Below the pieces are notes generated by a model. That model saw only the letters and a program-made list of their open reading frames with translations. It was not told the origin of the DNA and did not search any database. DNA of 64,000 nucleotides from Harmothoe impar (taxonomy: Eukaryota > Annelida > Polychaeta > Phyllodocida > Polynoidae): positions 28,675,772 through 28,739,771 of the forward strand of contig OX381710.1 of assembly GCA_947462335.1 (NCBI GenBank). The letters run 5' to 3'. The position numbers were made by a program, and so were the translations under genes. This document shows, one piece after another, positions 30,662-44,050 of this stretch; position 1 is the stretch's first letter, and the number at the start of each line of letters is the position of its first letter.

Positions 30662-32035
30662 GTATAGGTCTACATGTGCAACACGCGGGTGATGTAATCT
30701 AATAACATTGTAGTCGGTCCCCATACCCCTACAGCTGCCCCTAAATGAACAATGTGACAAACAATACGGGCATACAGAGGAGTCCTACTTCTTAAAAACA
30801 CCTCCATCCGGACTGGATTAGAAAGGGAAGTTGGTCGGAGGAGCTTATCTGTGTTTCGGACGGTAGAAAGGATGCACAAAGTAGGTCCACAAGGAAGGTC
30901 CACAAAGGAGATTATGGCGCGGGGGGGGGGGGGTTGTCAGGGGAAGAGCTGCAGACAGGTGTGTGGGGTGGTGCAGGAGTAGGGAGAACGGGGGAGTGAG
31001 GGGGGGGGGGGGGTTGTGCATGGCACACAACTCATTACGGCCTAATGTAGACAGATGACAAGCACCCAGCCAGTTACCTCCGTCTGTGACCTGCCCGATA
31101 GGCCGCACTTACAGGTGGGGATAAGGAGGACCCTGGAGGAGCCTGGGGGAGCAGCTCAAATACACAAATAGTCGCAGCAGCCGGGCATAAAGAAAAGCTA
31201 CTGTTGTCCAATGGTATAGTATTGGTAAAGGTAGTGCCAGAGGGGGGAAACACCCATGTGTAACTGAATATCCCCTGTATATCTAAGCAACGGATATTAT
31301 CCATATTATAATATGCAGTTTATGGCCGATTGCAATAACTCACCCTTTAACCGTATCACCGTTGTGTGTTGATTAGAACAATAAAACAACAGTGTGATAT
31401 ATGGTAAAATTGTATGAGTTTAACGATAACATATTAACATTAAGTACCATACCCATCAAAATCATATTCAATGTAGTCCATCCTTTTTTCAATGCATTCA
31501 TCCTCTCCAAAAAATAAAAATGTAAAAAGTATAGAATCTTCACTGACGTAATTTACCGGTAAATGTGAAAATTGATACTCAGTCCAACCGCGACTTGGTC
31601 TATACAGTTGTATGTATACACTCATGAACGTACAATATGGATCTGAAACAAACAGACAAAAGTTGCATATTCCCGGATAGTGGGAAGCCTAATGTCAGCG
31701 GCCATTGCCTGATCTGGTACCAGCTAGATAAGCAGTGATAACAGCTATCACAAGAGGTACCGTTGATTTACAAAATGCACCTAAGAATTCTGCAGTGAAT
31801 GCAGCGAATTATCTCATTGATTGGTAATTCATCCCGCTAAAGTTCACTCAGTTCTATAGATGAATTGGACACTGTGTCAAGACCAAAGCGCTTGGCAAAG
31901 GTGGGCCTACTTCATTCATGGGGCTGCATAAACGCTCATCTCTCATCATCTCTTCTATGTCAAGGAGCACTGATCCGCCATCTCCAAAAGATACTCCATG
32001 CGTATACCTTCCTGCTGCCTAACACCTATCATGAC
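30662..32035. other. Noncoding DNA, no gene seen
   Basis: G13 tracts at 30921-30933 and 31001-31013. Nothing else can be supported. Confidence 0.3.
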
Positions 32036-32540
32036 CATTCTGGGCGCGCGCGCGTGCTTGGCTTCCTGTCTATAGGCTGGTCAGAACTCCTGCAAACAGA
32101 ACCGGAAGCGCAGGCGCGGGTCACACTGGGTAGCGGAAGTGCCTGTGTGTCACGTGATGATGGCTCAATGGGCCGTGCTAATCTGACGCGGTGAAATATG
32201 ACGGAGCTGGTTCCCGCAGACGTGGACAAATGAAGACAAATGGCCTTATTCCCCGCATCCCGCTGAGGACCAGCGTCGGTCTGACCTAACCCGGAAGTGA
32301 ACCCTGTTCTCTGATGCCCAGCATGCACCGTGGGGTCAAAATGGCGGCCATCGTTTCCCATCTTCTTCCCCGGGTCCCCCGTGTCCGCCCGCTTGATTTG
32401 TAGAGGCCTTTTTCTAAAACGGGCACATTTGTCTAAATTCACACAAAAGATGGCCATGGCCTTTGCAATGACTGCGGCCTTGAAGGACTTGAGGGATGCG
32501 AAAAGGAAGCAATAGTTGTCATTGGAGCTGATGGCGGCGG
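32036..32540 (+). promoter_or_regulatory. Housekeeping-type CpG-rich promoter candidate
   Basis: Contains ETS-type sites (CCGGAAGCG at 32102-32110, GCGGAAGTG at 32133-32141, CCGGAAGTG at 32291-32299), an E-box GTCACGTGA (32149-32157) and two YY1-type ATGGCGGC motifs (32341-32348 and 32531-32538). This is the motif set of TATA-less metazoan promoters, where YY1 often overlaps the start codon. Confidence 0.45.
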
Positions 32541-32674
32541 CGTCTTTAAGCGGCCACTTTGGTTCACTTCATACATTGCCATTGAAGCACATAAAGTATT
32601 CACCCGTCTCCCAGGTTGGCGACGCCTTGTATGTCGGCGTTACTGGTATAAAACATCCTGTTAAGTGTGATTAA
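32531..32674 (+). other. Candidate small CDS or first exon after the promoter-like block
   Basis: ATG at 32531 lies inside a YY1-type motif and opens 47 codons to TAA at 32672-32674 (start MAAASLSGHFGS, basic and Ser/Ala-rich, transit-peptide-like). Possible donors are CAG/GTTGGC near 32615 and CTG/GTATAA near 32647. The product is not recognised. Alternative upstream ATGs at 32341 (20 codons) and 32450 (21 codons) are even shorter. Confidence 0.2.
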
Positions 32675-35572
32675 TTCAATGTTATACAAATCCCGACTGA
32701 GTCCCTAAAGACTACATGATTTACCTCCGGCCCCTTCTTACCCACAGCCTCCAAGACATAGACAAAGCGGAAAGACATGTATTTGCCATGTTTTACCTCA
32801 GCGTTGCCCTGAGGGTTGCTGTCAAGCGATGCAAAATCAAGATGGTAATCGAGCAAAAAACGGGACAAGACACATGAAAGAGTCCCCCCATTGTGGCCCA
32901 CCGCACATAACTCCATACTCCACAGCCGGCGCCGACAAGTGGAGGCGATTTGTTACTCTGAAGAAGAGAACGGGAGCAGACAAGTTATCACCTAATTATT
33001 CCGACCGCCGCCTACGCCGCCAACGTGCTATGGTAATTCATTGTTCCTGCTTTCCGTCGCCTACGACTTGTGACTAAAGGCCCTGACAGATTGTAGTCAA
33101 CCTGTGGATTAAAGTACAATTGATTAAAGTGAGCAATAATCTGTGGTTGTTTTTTTAATATCGTGTTATCTCACAGTAATCAACAATACGAGAAACATGT
33201 AGGCAACACCTAAATGTCAAGGACATCAATTTTGGTCGTTATAAAAATTTGACAAAGAGACATTTCTGAAAAGTAGTAACTCCATCAACAGCCCTGTCTC
33301 ACATTCAAGGTCTCGCAATCTCAGGTTTCGTCTGGTTGTGCTTAATTAACGGAAAAGCATCACAGGCACCGGGCAAGCCGTATATACTAAGATGATGATG
33401 TACATGTACGCACTATTGTCTTCCCATCTCTGATGACGCAACACGTAACAACTGTTTTTGTGCCGATCTGGTATGGCGGTGCTTTTGTTTCTGTTATACA
33501 AGTATATACATCAAATTATAGAGTCAATGAGCTAGGTCGATGAAAGCTGATGGACGTATCAGCATATTAAAGGTCTCAGGTCTGGCCCATATGTTTGTAT
33601 GTGTGTGGGTGCGTGGTGGTGGGGGGGGGGGGGGTAACACTTAGCTATTGGACACCTATTCTTATTGGGCCAGTGATCTCACTGGTTGGACAGACGAAAA
33701 ATCATTACTGTTATTACATTGATTAAATATTCATTAGAAGTCATGAGCAATTGGCGTTAGGAGCGCCGTGCTTTAAGCACGCACGGGTGAGGTAGGGCAT
33801 TCCGGTGAGACTAGTGTAATACATGGACTACGTTATCGTGTCCAATTAACCTCTCACACGACGGAAACCCATTACACCTCCAGTCTAGACAGTTGATACG
33901 ACTTTTAACCTGCATGAATGGATAATTATACCATTCATAATTGTATTCATCAAAAACTGATATTTAATACACGTAATTCACGTTAGTTTCCTTATTACTC
34001 AACAAATGAAAGGGTTTACATGAATACACTATGGGTTGTGCTTATTATAGGCCATTCTCAGCATACCCCTGTAGAGCTGTCCCTGAACACATTCCCAAAA
34101 ATGACATCCCTATACAAGTTCAAACAAGTACGACAAACCTATGGTTTGAACTATCTATCGTATCTTCCTTGTCTTTTAATACCAATTATATAGTGAGATT
34201 AATTCAAGAGGGCCTTCAAGATTCAGTTTTCATTGAGATAGCGTTAATCTTTACAAAGTAGTAATACAGTACATGTGTTATACTGAGTATGCATAGACGA
34301 ACATATATCTACTCAGATTCTAACATGATACCTGTTGAAATACCCTTTAGAATATGGCATTTGTCAAGAAGAAACATTTATCAATACATTGTTAAAATGT
34401 TCAGAAGCGTATACTTATTAAATAGACAGTTATCCTCTTCCAGAAGGATTTATCATGTCTAGGCGTCCAGAGACAGATGTCTCCTTATGAGCAGAAGGAG
34501 GCAATGTTGACAGTAGTTTCCTTGTCCACCACCAATCACCACCACGTTTTGTACCAGCATTTCCTGAATATTAAACAATCAGAGCCCAGAGATCCATTTA
34601 CTTCTTGGGTCTAGGTTTCAGATTTTCCAAATTTTCTGAAATCTCATCTGAACCATGTATGAATTGCCCTGTGGACATGCGTGGCTATAGATTGATTGTA
34701 TGACAATACTTCGGAAAGGAGAACTATAAGTTATAAGAGGTTCTGAAGGGACATTCTGACATTTTCTGAAATCAGACAAAATTCTTAAGAATCACACTCC
34801 TATAATAAGGTCATGGCACGACCAATAGGGCTGTATGGCCCTTACTCCATATCAAAACCTAAACCTCGGCATGCGTGTGATGCATTACTATTTTACAGTA
34901 TAGCACAATGTAATCACTGACACATGAAGAGGGAGTGTCTGTATTGGGAAGAGGGTGCCCGGGGGTGTTTGGTAAAGGCGTCAACTGTAACCTGATGTGC
35001 TACCATCCTGATCCTAAGCCTAAGCAAGTACTTTATGGGAGGCTGACATGAACTTCACACTACACGGTTGTCAGATAAGGTCACAGATCTCTGTCCAACA
35101 CGGGTTCTTCTCTTTGTCCCTAACACTACCACGACAATAATTAGTACAAACCTAACCAATGCTCTGCTTTATCATAGGTTAACCTCGTAAATTCTGTCTG
35201 AACAGTGGTTTAGACTTCCCCGAGTAGAATGCCACAGGTCCTTTGTAAACAGGCATGAAAGGAAGCTGGCACCTTAGGGTGATATCAGAGGTGATATAGG
35301 GAGATGACACAAGCCTTTGGGATGAGTGAGAAGTTAGGGGTGTATACCCTGGTGAAAATAGGTATTGATTGAAAAGCGTGTGGTCTACATAATGTCCGTT
35401 AAACCTAGTATGACTGTCTATTGGTTTTGGGTGGGTAATAGGTGGGTAGTAGAAGTATTCCCAAACTAGTTATTATTGTTTGTTCAGCCAAATATTGATG
35501 TTCAATACGTATCTACGCAGCCCTTACATTGTAGAAAGAACACAACATCAACAATAACAACTTAGGTGAGAC

Positions 35573-35605
<33 letters not shown>

Positions 35606-36027
35606 TAACAACAGCAACAACAACAACAACAGCAGTAGTACAAATAGTAGCTTGTCAACATTGCATACAGGGGTATTGTTACATGTACTTAGAGAGTGCT
35701 GACCTCAGTGTCTTTCTGTATTTGCGTGTCTTGACTGGTGAGGGGGCTGCAAGCCTGGTCACATGATCTGTCTACTGATCACGTGACGTACCTTTCTATC
35801 GTACGGCTGAAGGTAACCCTAGCCATGCTAAATATATGTACACCCTTCCAGCAGTGGATATACCTTCCCCAGGGTTTATGGACGACACTGAAACCAAATG
35901 CTTGCCTAGAAGCATAGCCTGGCATAGCTTGGACACTTAGTAATTTGACTTTTCTTAACAAACAGCAGCGCTAAGAGATTAGCCCCATGATTATTTAGAT
36001 ACGGGTCAGCAATGTAGGTCTTTTGCC
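32675..36027. other. Noncoding DNA, no gene seen
   Basis: G14 at 33621-33634 and a (CAA)n tract at 35543-35635. Frames are short and without motifs. Confidence 0.3.
35543..35635 (+). repeat. (CAA)n microsatellite
   Basis: Imperfect CAA/ACA repeats with interspersed CATCAA and CAGCAA. It opens a poly-Thr frame that is not a gene. Confidence 0.85.
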
Positions 36028-36030
36028 TAA

Positions 36031-36344
36031 GGGAGTGATCATTTTTTAACAACAGGGGAGGGGGGGTGGTTTTCCGCGCGGAGCGTGCGACATTTTTTTC
36101 ACCCCCCCCCCCCGGTCAACGGGTCAAAATTTTTTACCCCCCCCCTAAGGGTCGGAAATCGGCGCGCGCGGGCCCTTTGACGCATAGTAACGCGCGGGCT
36201 TTTTGGCCCAAAACAGGTTAAATTTTTTTGACCCCCCCCAAGAGGGGTCCAAATTTTTTACACCCCCCCGGTCAAGGGGTCCAAATTTTTTTGCCCCCCC
36301 CCCAAACCAACCCCCCCCCTGTTGATAAAAAAATGATCACTCCC
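36031..36344. mobile_element. PIF/Harbinger-like MITE with TAA duplication (copy 1)
   Basis: 314 bp. Ends GGGAGTGATCATTTTTT are inverted, and TAA lies on both sides (36028-36030 and 36345-36347). The interior is made of C7-C11 and G runs, repeated GGTCCAAATTTTTT-type words and a CpG-rich core (GCGCGCGCGGGC). No coding capacity. Confidence 0.8.
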
Positions 36345-36347
36345 TAA

Positions 36348-39300
36348 CCCAGAAGTGGCGCATGTGTTGGCCAGGAGAACCTACCCAAAACTATGGTGTT
36401 CTATAATTTTTACACACATTAAATTAGAATAAGATTGGCATTGATGAAATATAGTCATGCATAATGCATCTATATACTGTAGTCATCAACCTAGAGTCAG
36501 TATAATTATGGACATAATGGTGAAGTCCTGTACTAATAGTATATTTATGTAAGACGGGGCGTACTGAGTACAATCACTACCGCAATTTTTTTTCTAGTAA
36601 CCTCTTTAGGTGAAAGACACAAATTTCCAAAACTAATAGTATTTGTCCTCTTATTTTTACTAGTATAATTATAGACACATGCATGATGGTCTGCTGTTTT
36701 CATTAGGAGATGGACTGCCACTGCCGACCACGAACGGCCACATTATAGTACATTGATTCAATAAGATTAGGGCACTTCTTGCTTATTATCATTACAGTAC
36801 CTCTGTCATATATTCCCTATAACACCAACCGAATTAGATGATTGAAATGGGAATTGGGGGAAGCTGAGAAGTGCTGACCAACTTTTGAACCTATGGATAT
36901 TGTGTTAGGGTATTGTTTACTGCTGGTTTCTATTAGGATACACAGGGATTCGGAACCATCTGTTTCCAATTTATCTCTTGCAGGACACCCACATATTTAA
37001 GTACAAAATTAAAATGGCGTTGCTGGTCCCGCATGATGTCTGGAGAGTCTTGAAAAAGGGAAAGACAGTAGTGGTGCACAAATAGTTTGAGTAGACACAT
37101 TCATCGGGGGTATCTGTCCGACGTCTTTACATGGGGCATTGGCATGGATCTGGTAGGCAGATGGAAACTTCTTATAGGCCCTCAACAATAAAAAGAACAA
37201 AAGTCGAAACCTTGGAAACAGAAAGAACTCTTTCCTATACTATAAGAGCCTAATATAGGGCGACGCAGCTGGTGCTGGAGAGGGAGAAGGGCCCCGAGAT
37301 GGGGGCTGGGGCTGTCTGTCTAAGGGGTGGCCTGTCCCTAAATAGGCACGACGTGTCAGCTACTGGAGACAGAACACCGGACCCTGCCGCCAGGTATTGG
37401 CTATTGTTGATGGTGGCCCAGGGGCCCGGCGTCAGGCATATCCATCCAAAAGGTTAGCAGTGGGCAGCAGGGGGTGGGAGGTGAGGGTGGACTGAGGGGG
37501 TCAGTGCCAGGGTAGGAGGGGTGGAGAAGATTCACCTGTCTAGCAACTGACCACTGACTAGCAGCCAGCAGCACTTGGCAGCACCACCAGACAGATGGTG
37601 CTGTGCAGCAGGTGCTCCCAGGTCATGTGATCGCCCCAGACGCCGGGGTCAGCCACCGGTGAGTTGGTGTGGGCCACTGCTAGAGATGGGGGGTGGGGTT
37701 AAGGTCAAAGATTTGACCTCAGGGAGATCATGGTGAATAGGGTAGAATAGGGCAGGGGAGGGAGAGAGAGGGGGGGTAGGAGAAAATTACAGCAACACTG
37801 GGGAGAAGAAGAGCGATAATGACCTGAACCTAATGGAGTAAACTCGACAGGTAACCCATCATGTTAAAACCACAATAGTTAACACAATAGTTGATGGTAA
37901 GACCACATGATTTCGTTCTACTGAGGCAAGTAGCCCCTGAGACACAGGACTCGCGGTGAATATAGGGAACAGGCAAGGGACACAAGTAAGAGAATCCAAA
38001 ATCCCCAGAGGGAAATAGGACAAACACTAAATAATAAAAGAATACCTCAGCAATAACTATTGTCAGTCTCTGTTGGCTTTGATAATGCCTACACTATTAC
38101 AATCTTCGTCATGTTACTTATTGAGAGACCTTTTCGATGACCATGCCAATATCGATGTATTGGATGCAGGTAACACGTAAAGACAACCAGTGAACTATAC
38201 TTGATTAAAATTCTAAAAGTTCATACACATTTTCAAGTATGCAAAATGAGATGCATAAAATACACGTTTGAAGGTTGGTTGCTTGTAGAACAATTCGGCA
38301 TTCATTGTGGATTCATATGAGGTACTTGATTCAGTCAACAGTGTACCGGTAGTAAAACAATGCTGAGTAACCCTAGACGTTCAGTACAGAAGATAATAAA
38401 TTCCGATAGAGAGTATCGAACACATTATGTGAGATTAATCTCCTGTATTGTGAGAGGGAATAATTATGCCAATTTATATGGAATTTGGGGGAAAGCTATT
38501 CTCAATAATGTGTAGCTATACTGGAGGGTTTTATTTCAACAAAACAACGGTATGATTTGTGAACAACTTCGCTTCATAAATTTCACTGTGGCTCGAACTG
38601 AAATCAGGGCAGTTGCATCGATCAAAGCACATCTTTCCAAGTAAGTCAACTCTCAATTATTATCTAGATTTATTTAACAAAATAAAGGTTATTGGGTACG
38701 TTGAAATCACGATGTGCCAGGAATGGAACTTCAAAAAAAGGATATCAATACTGGAAGTCAGAATGAAGCAAAACGTCTGATATAGTTCACATGTATCAGA
38801 GTTATGAGTTATTTGATCTCGCTGTCTCCACTATTTAAGCATGCATCTGACTGACGTCAATGTCCCTATTTTCAGCTTGTCGTGGTCAGGTGGCCTGCGT
38901 ACATTGTATGAAAAACTTCTGTATGAGGTGAAATAAAGCATTATAAAATATGACCAAAATGATACACAGGAAAGTGTCATGTATAAACTATTAATATGGC
39001 AGGCTCTGTATTACCATGTCTTGTAAATCTTTCCGCCTCAAAGTCCTCTAACCCTGTGAAGAACACAGAAGGCTTTAATGTGGCATGTCACCTGCCGCCG
39101 TGATCCACTAATCCCAGAGTTTTTCAATCCCACAGGATCGACATAACGCATGCATCATGAAGATAAAAGGCCATGTTCATTGAGCATTATATGGCCCAGG
39201 CTAAACATTCCATTCTATAATTGTTTTCTGACAAATATTTACTGACATAGATATGGGTATGGTAACTAGCAGCTGCCTTGCAGAAAGCGTCATCAACTAA

Positions 39301-42300
39301 TCGTATAGAAGTCACTGAACTTCATTGCATGTATGATCAGACCATTCAACTGGATGTGGCGTAATATCAGGGCGTCAACCTTTCCATATTCAGCATATTA
39401 TAAACACTGTAAACCGTCACGGGGTCACTGAACGAAGCCAGCACATGCAGGCTTATTCACTAGACAAAACCATGTCGGCCTTAATGAGTAGGGTGTTCAG
39501 GCCATTTTTATTGAGTGCAGAAAAGTTGCGTTTTTTGTACAGGATAGATAGACGGGATCTTAATAACTAAGAGAATTCTGAAAGAATTGTAAATCTATCA
39601 CCACTAGAATATAGTTAAATTGAGTTTTCTTTGCAAAAAGTAAAGTGTATTGGGAGGACAAGAGAGCCCTGTCTAACCATGCAGTGGATTGGTCCTGAAA
39701 TAGCACTCCCCTGCTACAGTGTGAGTGGCAGGGATCCAGGTGCAGTGGAGACTTACATAGGGAATGTACTATTCCTAAGAAAAGGTAGATCCACATAAGT
39801 GTAAATCTGGTGGCTAATTCTTTTCCAATCACTTTGTTCTTCAGACAGGAGACAGTAAACATATATGGGAATTAAATGTATGCCCCCACACTTTTATGCC
39901 CCTCTATTTTAAAGGTGATTCCATGACTTTTAGGAAATATTTTGCTGTAGATCTGGATCTGGTAGTCCATATAACATGTGGGATATATGTAAATGTAGGC
40001 CCATATCTTAGCATTACAATCCAATCAATTAGGAATTGACTGCACAAATACCCTCTGCCAGAAATCTATTCTAGTACAGGGCAGTTGCTGGGTAGCTATC
40101 AATTACTAGTGCCAAAATGTGGGCCCGCACAGGGAGTACACACTCCCCACTTTCTACTTACTCATTCATATAAAACCAGAAGTGGAAATGTACAAATCTT
40201 TGCAGAAACCACACATTGTGTAGAATGAAACCATAGCTTTCAGATAGTGTGAACATAACTGTGTTTTTGGAGTCAAATAGCCATAAATGAGACATGAGTG
40301 TAAGCAGAGGGGAAAACTGCTGGTTGTCTGTGCCATGGCAGGCCGCTCTGAACACCCTATAATGAGCGTTAATAGCCTCGATATAAAGATAACATCTTAA
40401 CATCCCGACAGTGTGATCTAAAGTGGGGAGCAGGTGGAGAAAATGTGAACAGTTAAGCCATTGACAGTGAAGCATACGTTCCCCCTTTTCTACTGCCATC
40501 CCATTAAATGGACACTAAATACCTATTGACATCCTGCTCGGAGACATAGTGCACTCACAGCCCATCTTGTTTCCGCAGGAATCTGCACATCTGTTATTTG
40601 ACCTTGACATTGGCGAAACCGGAAGTTCTGGACAGGAAGTCTGCGGCGGAAGCCCACAAGGTCAACAAACGGATGGTCAGCGACAACAGAGACATTCAGT
40701 GGCGCCGCCCAGCGACTGGTTAGCTCGATAAGGTCACGGTTGGAAGTTTAGGCAAAACACCTCCCATGTCGAAAGTTATTGAGTTCTATACTGGATGGAT
40801 TTTGCCATCGGTGACCTCCTCCCTGGGGTTCCAAAAGGTGAGATTGAGACCACATATATAGTGACGAATATTTCATGGGCATTTATATACCACAGTTGGC
40901 AAGGATTCACACCTTTTGTATATTGCATACACTGCTGGACTGAGGCAGAGTTCCACAACTTGCTAGACACAGGCAGGCCAGTTTGCCGGAATGAGTCCAG
41001 GTAACAATAATAATATGGTTGTAATTTAATTACAACCACTGTGGAGTGACGGGCGTTCTATATTAAAAAGAGTGCCAGCCACTTTCCTGTGTATGGCAGC
41101 TTGTAGATATATCACAGTGCCACACCTCGAGTATCTTACATACATTGTAAGATTTATAACGCTATTGCATTTGACTTCAGTTTATTATTTCTATGACACG
41201 TGATACAAGTTTGGCGATTGATATAGCTTTGATGTAGTTGAATCTTGTGCCAAATTCACCAGTCTACACTAAATCATTAATACATGTATAGCCCTACATG
41301 TCATATGGGTAATGTAGGCCCCCCGGGTTAGGCCCCCACTGGTCAAGACAGTGTTTCGCCCCTTTTTCAATCCACGTAGTTTGATCCTTGGGGAACCCCA
41401 TGATACCCAATGCTCTGATAATGCCCAGTTGACGGATGGAATTTTAGGGGACATCCACATATACATGTCAAGATGAAACTTCAGCCACACCCTATCTCCT
41501 CTCATTGATGGGAACCCGGGTGCTCTGGTTTATTATGGGAGAAATCAGAGGCTCTTGGACCCACCCTCTACATCACACGGCCTGTAGTTCCCCCCCCCCC
41601 CCCCTCTACACAGGCTAAGGTCATCAAAGCCGGGCGATAATAGGGAACCTTGTGTTGGGTGCCTGTAGCGCCCCACTGCGGGACGCTGCGGCCCTTGAGC
41701 CTTTGACACAATATTCACATTAACCCTAAGCATCCCTTGTTAACCTTTTGACCGCAGGTCAGGGTCAACGCTGGACGTAAAGACCTGGGGTAGGGGGGTG
41801 GGGTTAAAAGGTCACCCCGGGTCTAAACACAGCTTTATATGAGGATACACAGGGATGTGGACGTATGGTATATTCATATACGGAAAGGTACGATCGAGTC
41901 AACGGTGGTTCTAAAAGTGAAGTATTGATATCGTTGTAGGCATGGTGACATGCTGGATGCTGGATATTGAACATTCAGTGAGAAGATCATAAATGGTGTA
42001 TGAGAAGGGGGCATATAGCCCCGGCGGGGGTACTCAGATATGAAATAACTACCCACTGCCAAACAGCCTGCGGAAGCGGTAGCAGTCGGGCCAAAAATTA
42101 GGGAGCGGTGACTCTCTGCCCCCCTCAAAAAGGGGTGCAGTAACTATGAAGGGGGAAATAGTATTTGGGTATCAGTAAGGTTTTAATGATAGATGTAATA
42201 AATAGAAGTATCATTCATGTCTTCTTTTCATGTTGCATCAGGAATTAAAGGTACAAACACTATGGTTCCTGAAATATCATGGGCGGTGGCTTATATATAA

Positions 42301-43783
42301 GGATTCTGGGGGCGGTCGACTGTATTTCGAAGGGGCGGTGGTTTTGTGGCTCCTGTTTTTAGGCGGGCGGTAGTTTATCCTAGTTTGGCAGTCGGTGGGT
42401 ACCATCATAGAGTGAGTAGCCCCCCCCCCCCCGGGGCATATAGGCCTATATCTATATATGTAGTCGAATGGTGTATGTATACGTATGCACGTATATTAAA
42501 TTATCTACACCTTACCATAATGTAACAAAAATACATAGAGATGTTCAACATGTATACACTTTACCAAGCTATCATACGTTTATGGTGACATATCACAATG
42601 TCATAATGTTTATAGGCCTATGGTTGCTCCTATGTATTTATCACTAAATACATGGAGCCTAGCTATTGTGGAGTCACTGCTAAATAAAAGGGAACCGAGT
42701 AAACAACTATTCTCTCAATCTGCAGAAAGCAACACAATCGCAACTTACACAGAATGTGCCGTATATAAGGTTATAATGGCGGTGCCATTTATGGTTCTGG
42801 TTTAGCCTAGTAACACACTGTCAGTAATTATACCTATACAATATGTAAATGGGCCTTCGTTGCAGTACTGACATGATGCATACATTCTCTATCTTATTTC
42901 GGATCTGATTCATTTAGGAAGCAAACCATTCACAAAGCTTCAGTGAGGCGGATTCTAATACCAATGCAAGAGTTGAACTGAAGTCTTCCTCTCAATGACT
43001 TTACATAACATGACTTCGCAGTGTGGAAAGTATGAAAAGGATGACCTTCCTGTGCCCCCCTCAAAGAGGCCCTCTTCCCGGATCAGTACCAAACAGTGTT
43101 TCTATTGACCTTTTCCTGACCTCTACACAAGGCTATCTTATAGTATCAAACCTTTAACCACAGTCTTGGTGGACTTTAATAAGCATTCACTGGCGGTAAT
43201 TGTATTTACCAGCAATTGTAAACCCATCCATATCAAGTGGATGACTCATCTACATAATTATGTTTCACTGAAATGGTTGGGTTTGCTTTAATTGCCGGTG
43301 GCAGTTATTAGTGTTGTAGTGTGTGGCTGCCGACTGGAGATCTGTTCCATTTAATGTTCAAGCGTAATGGCACTTTAAGAAAATGAGAAGCATTAGTTGT
43401 AGGATCTGCCCACTGTCTAGGTTATAAATATACGAATGTCTAAGGCGGAGACAATCAAGTAAATTGAATATTCATTATTCCGATAAGTAAGTTCTTTGCC
43501 TTTTACTTAAAGGTACATTCCCATACATAAGGATTTATATATACACCAGCACACATAATCACCCCCATTAAGGTTCCCATCCTGACTGCAGCCAACCATC
43601 TGTTCTGCCAACATTCCTCATTTATGTCTAGATTAAACTATGGCAAAACATCGAAATAGACCATCTGTCTGAATAACACTGCTCGGGATAAAAGTCAGTG
43701 TTCCTAGAATACAGCGTTGGTGTGGAATCCGGCATGGAACAGGTGGCGTGGATATACGTCATAACTAATCTTTCCGCCCAGTC
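36348..43783. other. Noncoding DNA, no supported gene
   Basis: Frames are short and unremarkable. C15 lies at 41590-41604 and another C run near 42420-42431. CCGGAAGT and CAGGAAGT near 40618-40640 are ETS-like. Nothing further can be supported over 7.4 kb. Confidence 0.3.
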
Positions 43784-43786
43784 TTA

Positions 43787-44047
43787 GGGAGTGGTCATTT
43801 TTTAACAACAGGGGGGGGGGGTTAGTGTATTTTCGCGCAAGCGGGTCGAATTGAGTGCAGCCGACCCCTTTGAGTTATAGTAACGCGTGGGCTTTTTCGC
43901 TAAAAATGGGTGCAGTTTTTTTGGTCCCCCCCTCAAGAGGGGTCCACATTTTTTTGGTTCCCCCCCCCCCTTCAAGGGGTCCACATTTTTTTGGCCCCCC
44001 CCCCCAAACCCACCAACCCCCCATGTTGTTAAAACATAACCACTCCC
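43787..44047. mobile_element. PIF/Harbinger-like MITE with TTA duplication (copy 2)
   Basis: 261 bp, same family as 36031-36344. The left end GGGAGTGGTCATTTTTT is inverted at the right in decayed form (AACATAACCACTCCC), with TTA on both sides (43784-43786 and 44048-44050). It shares the GTAACGCG-TGGGCTTTTT core and the GGGTCCACATTTTTTT words. Confidence 0.8.
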
Positions 44048-44050
44048 TTA

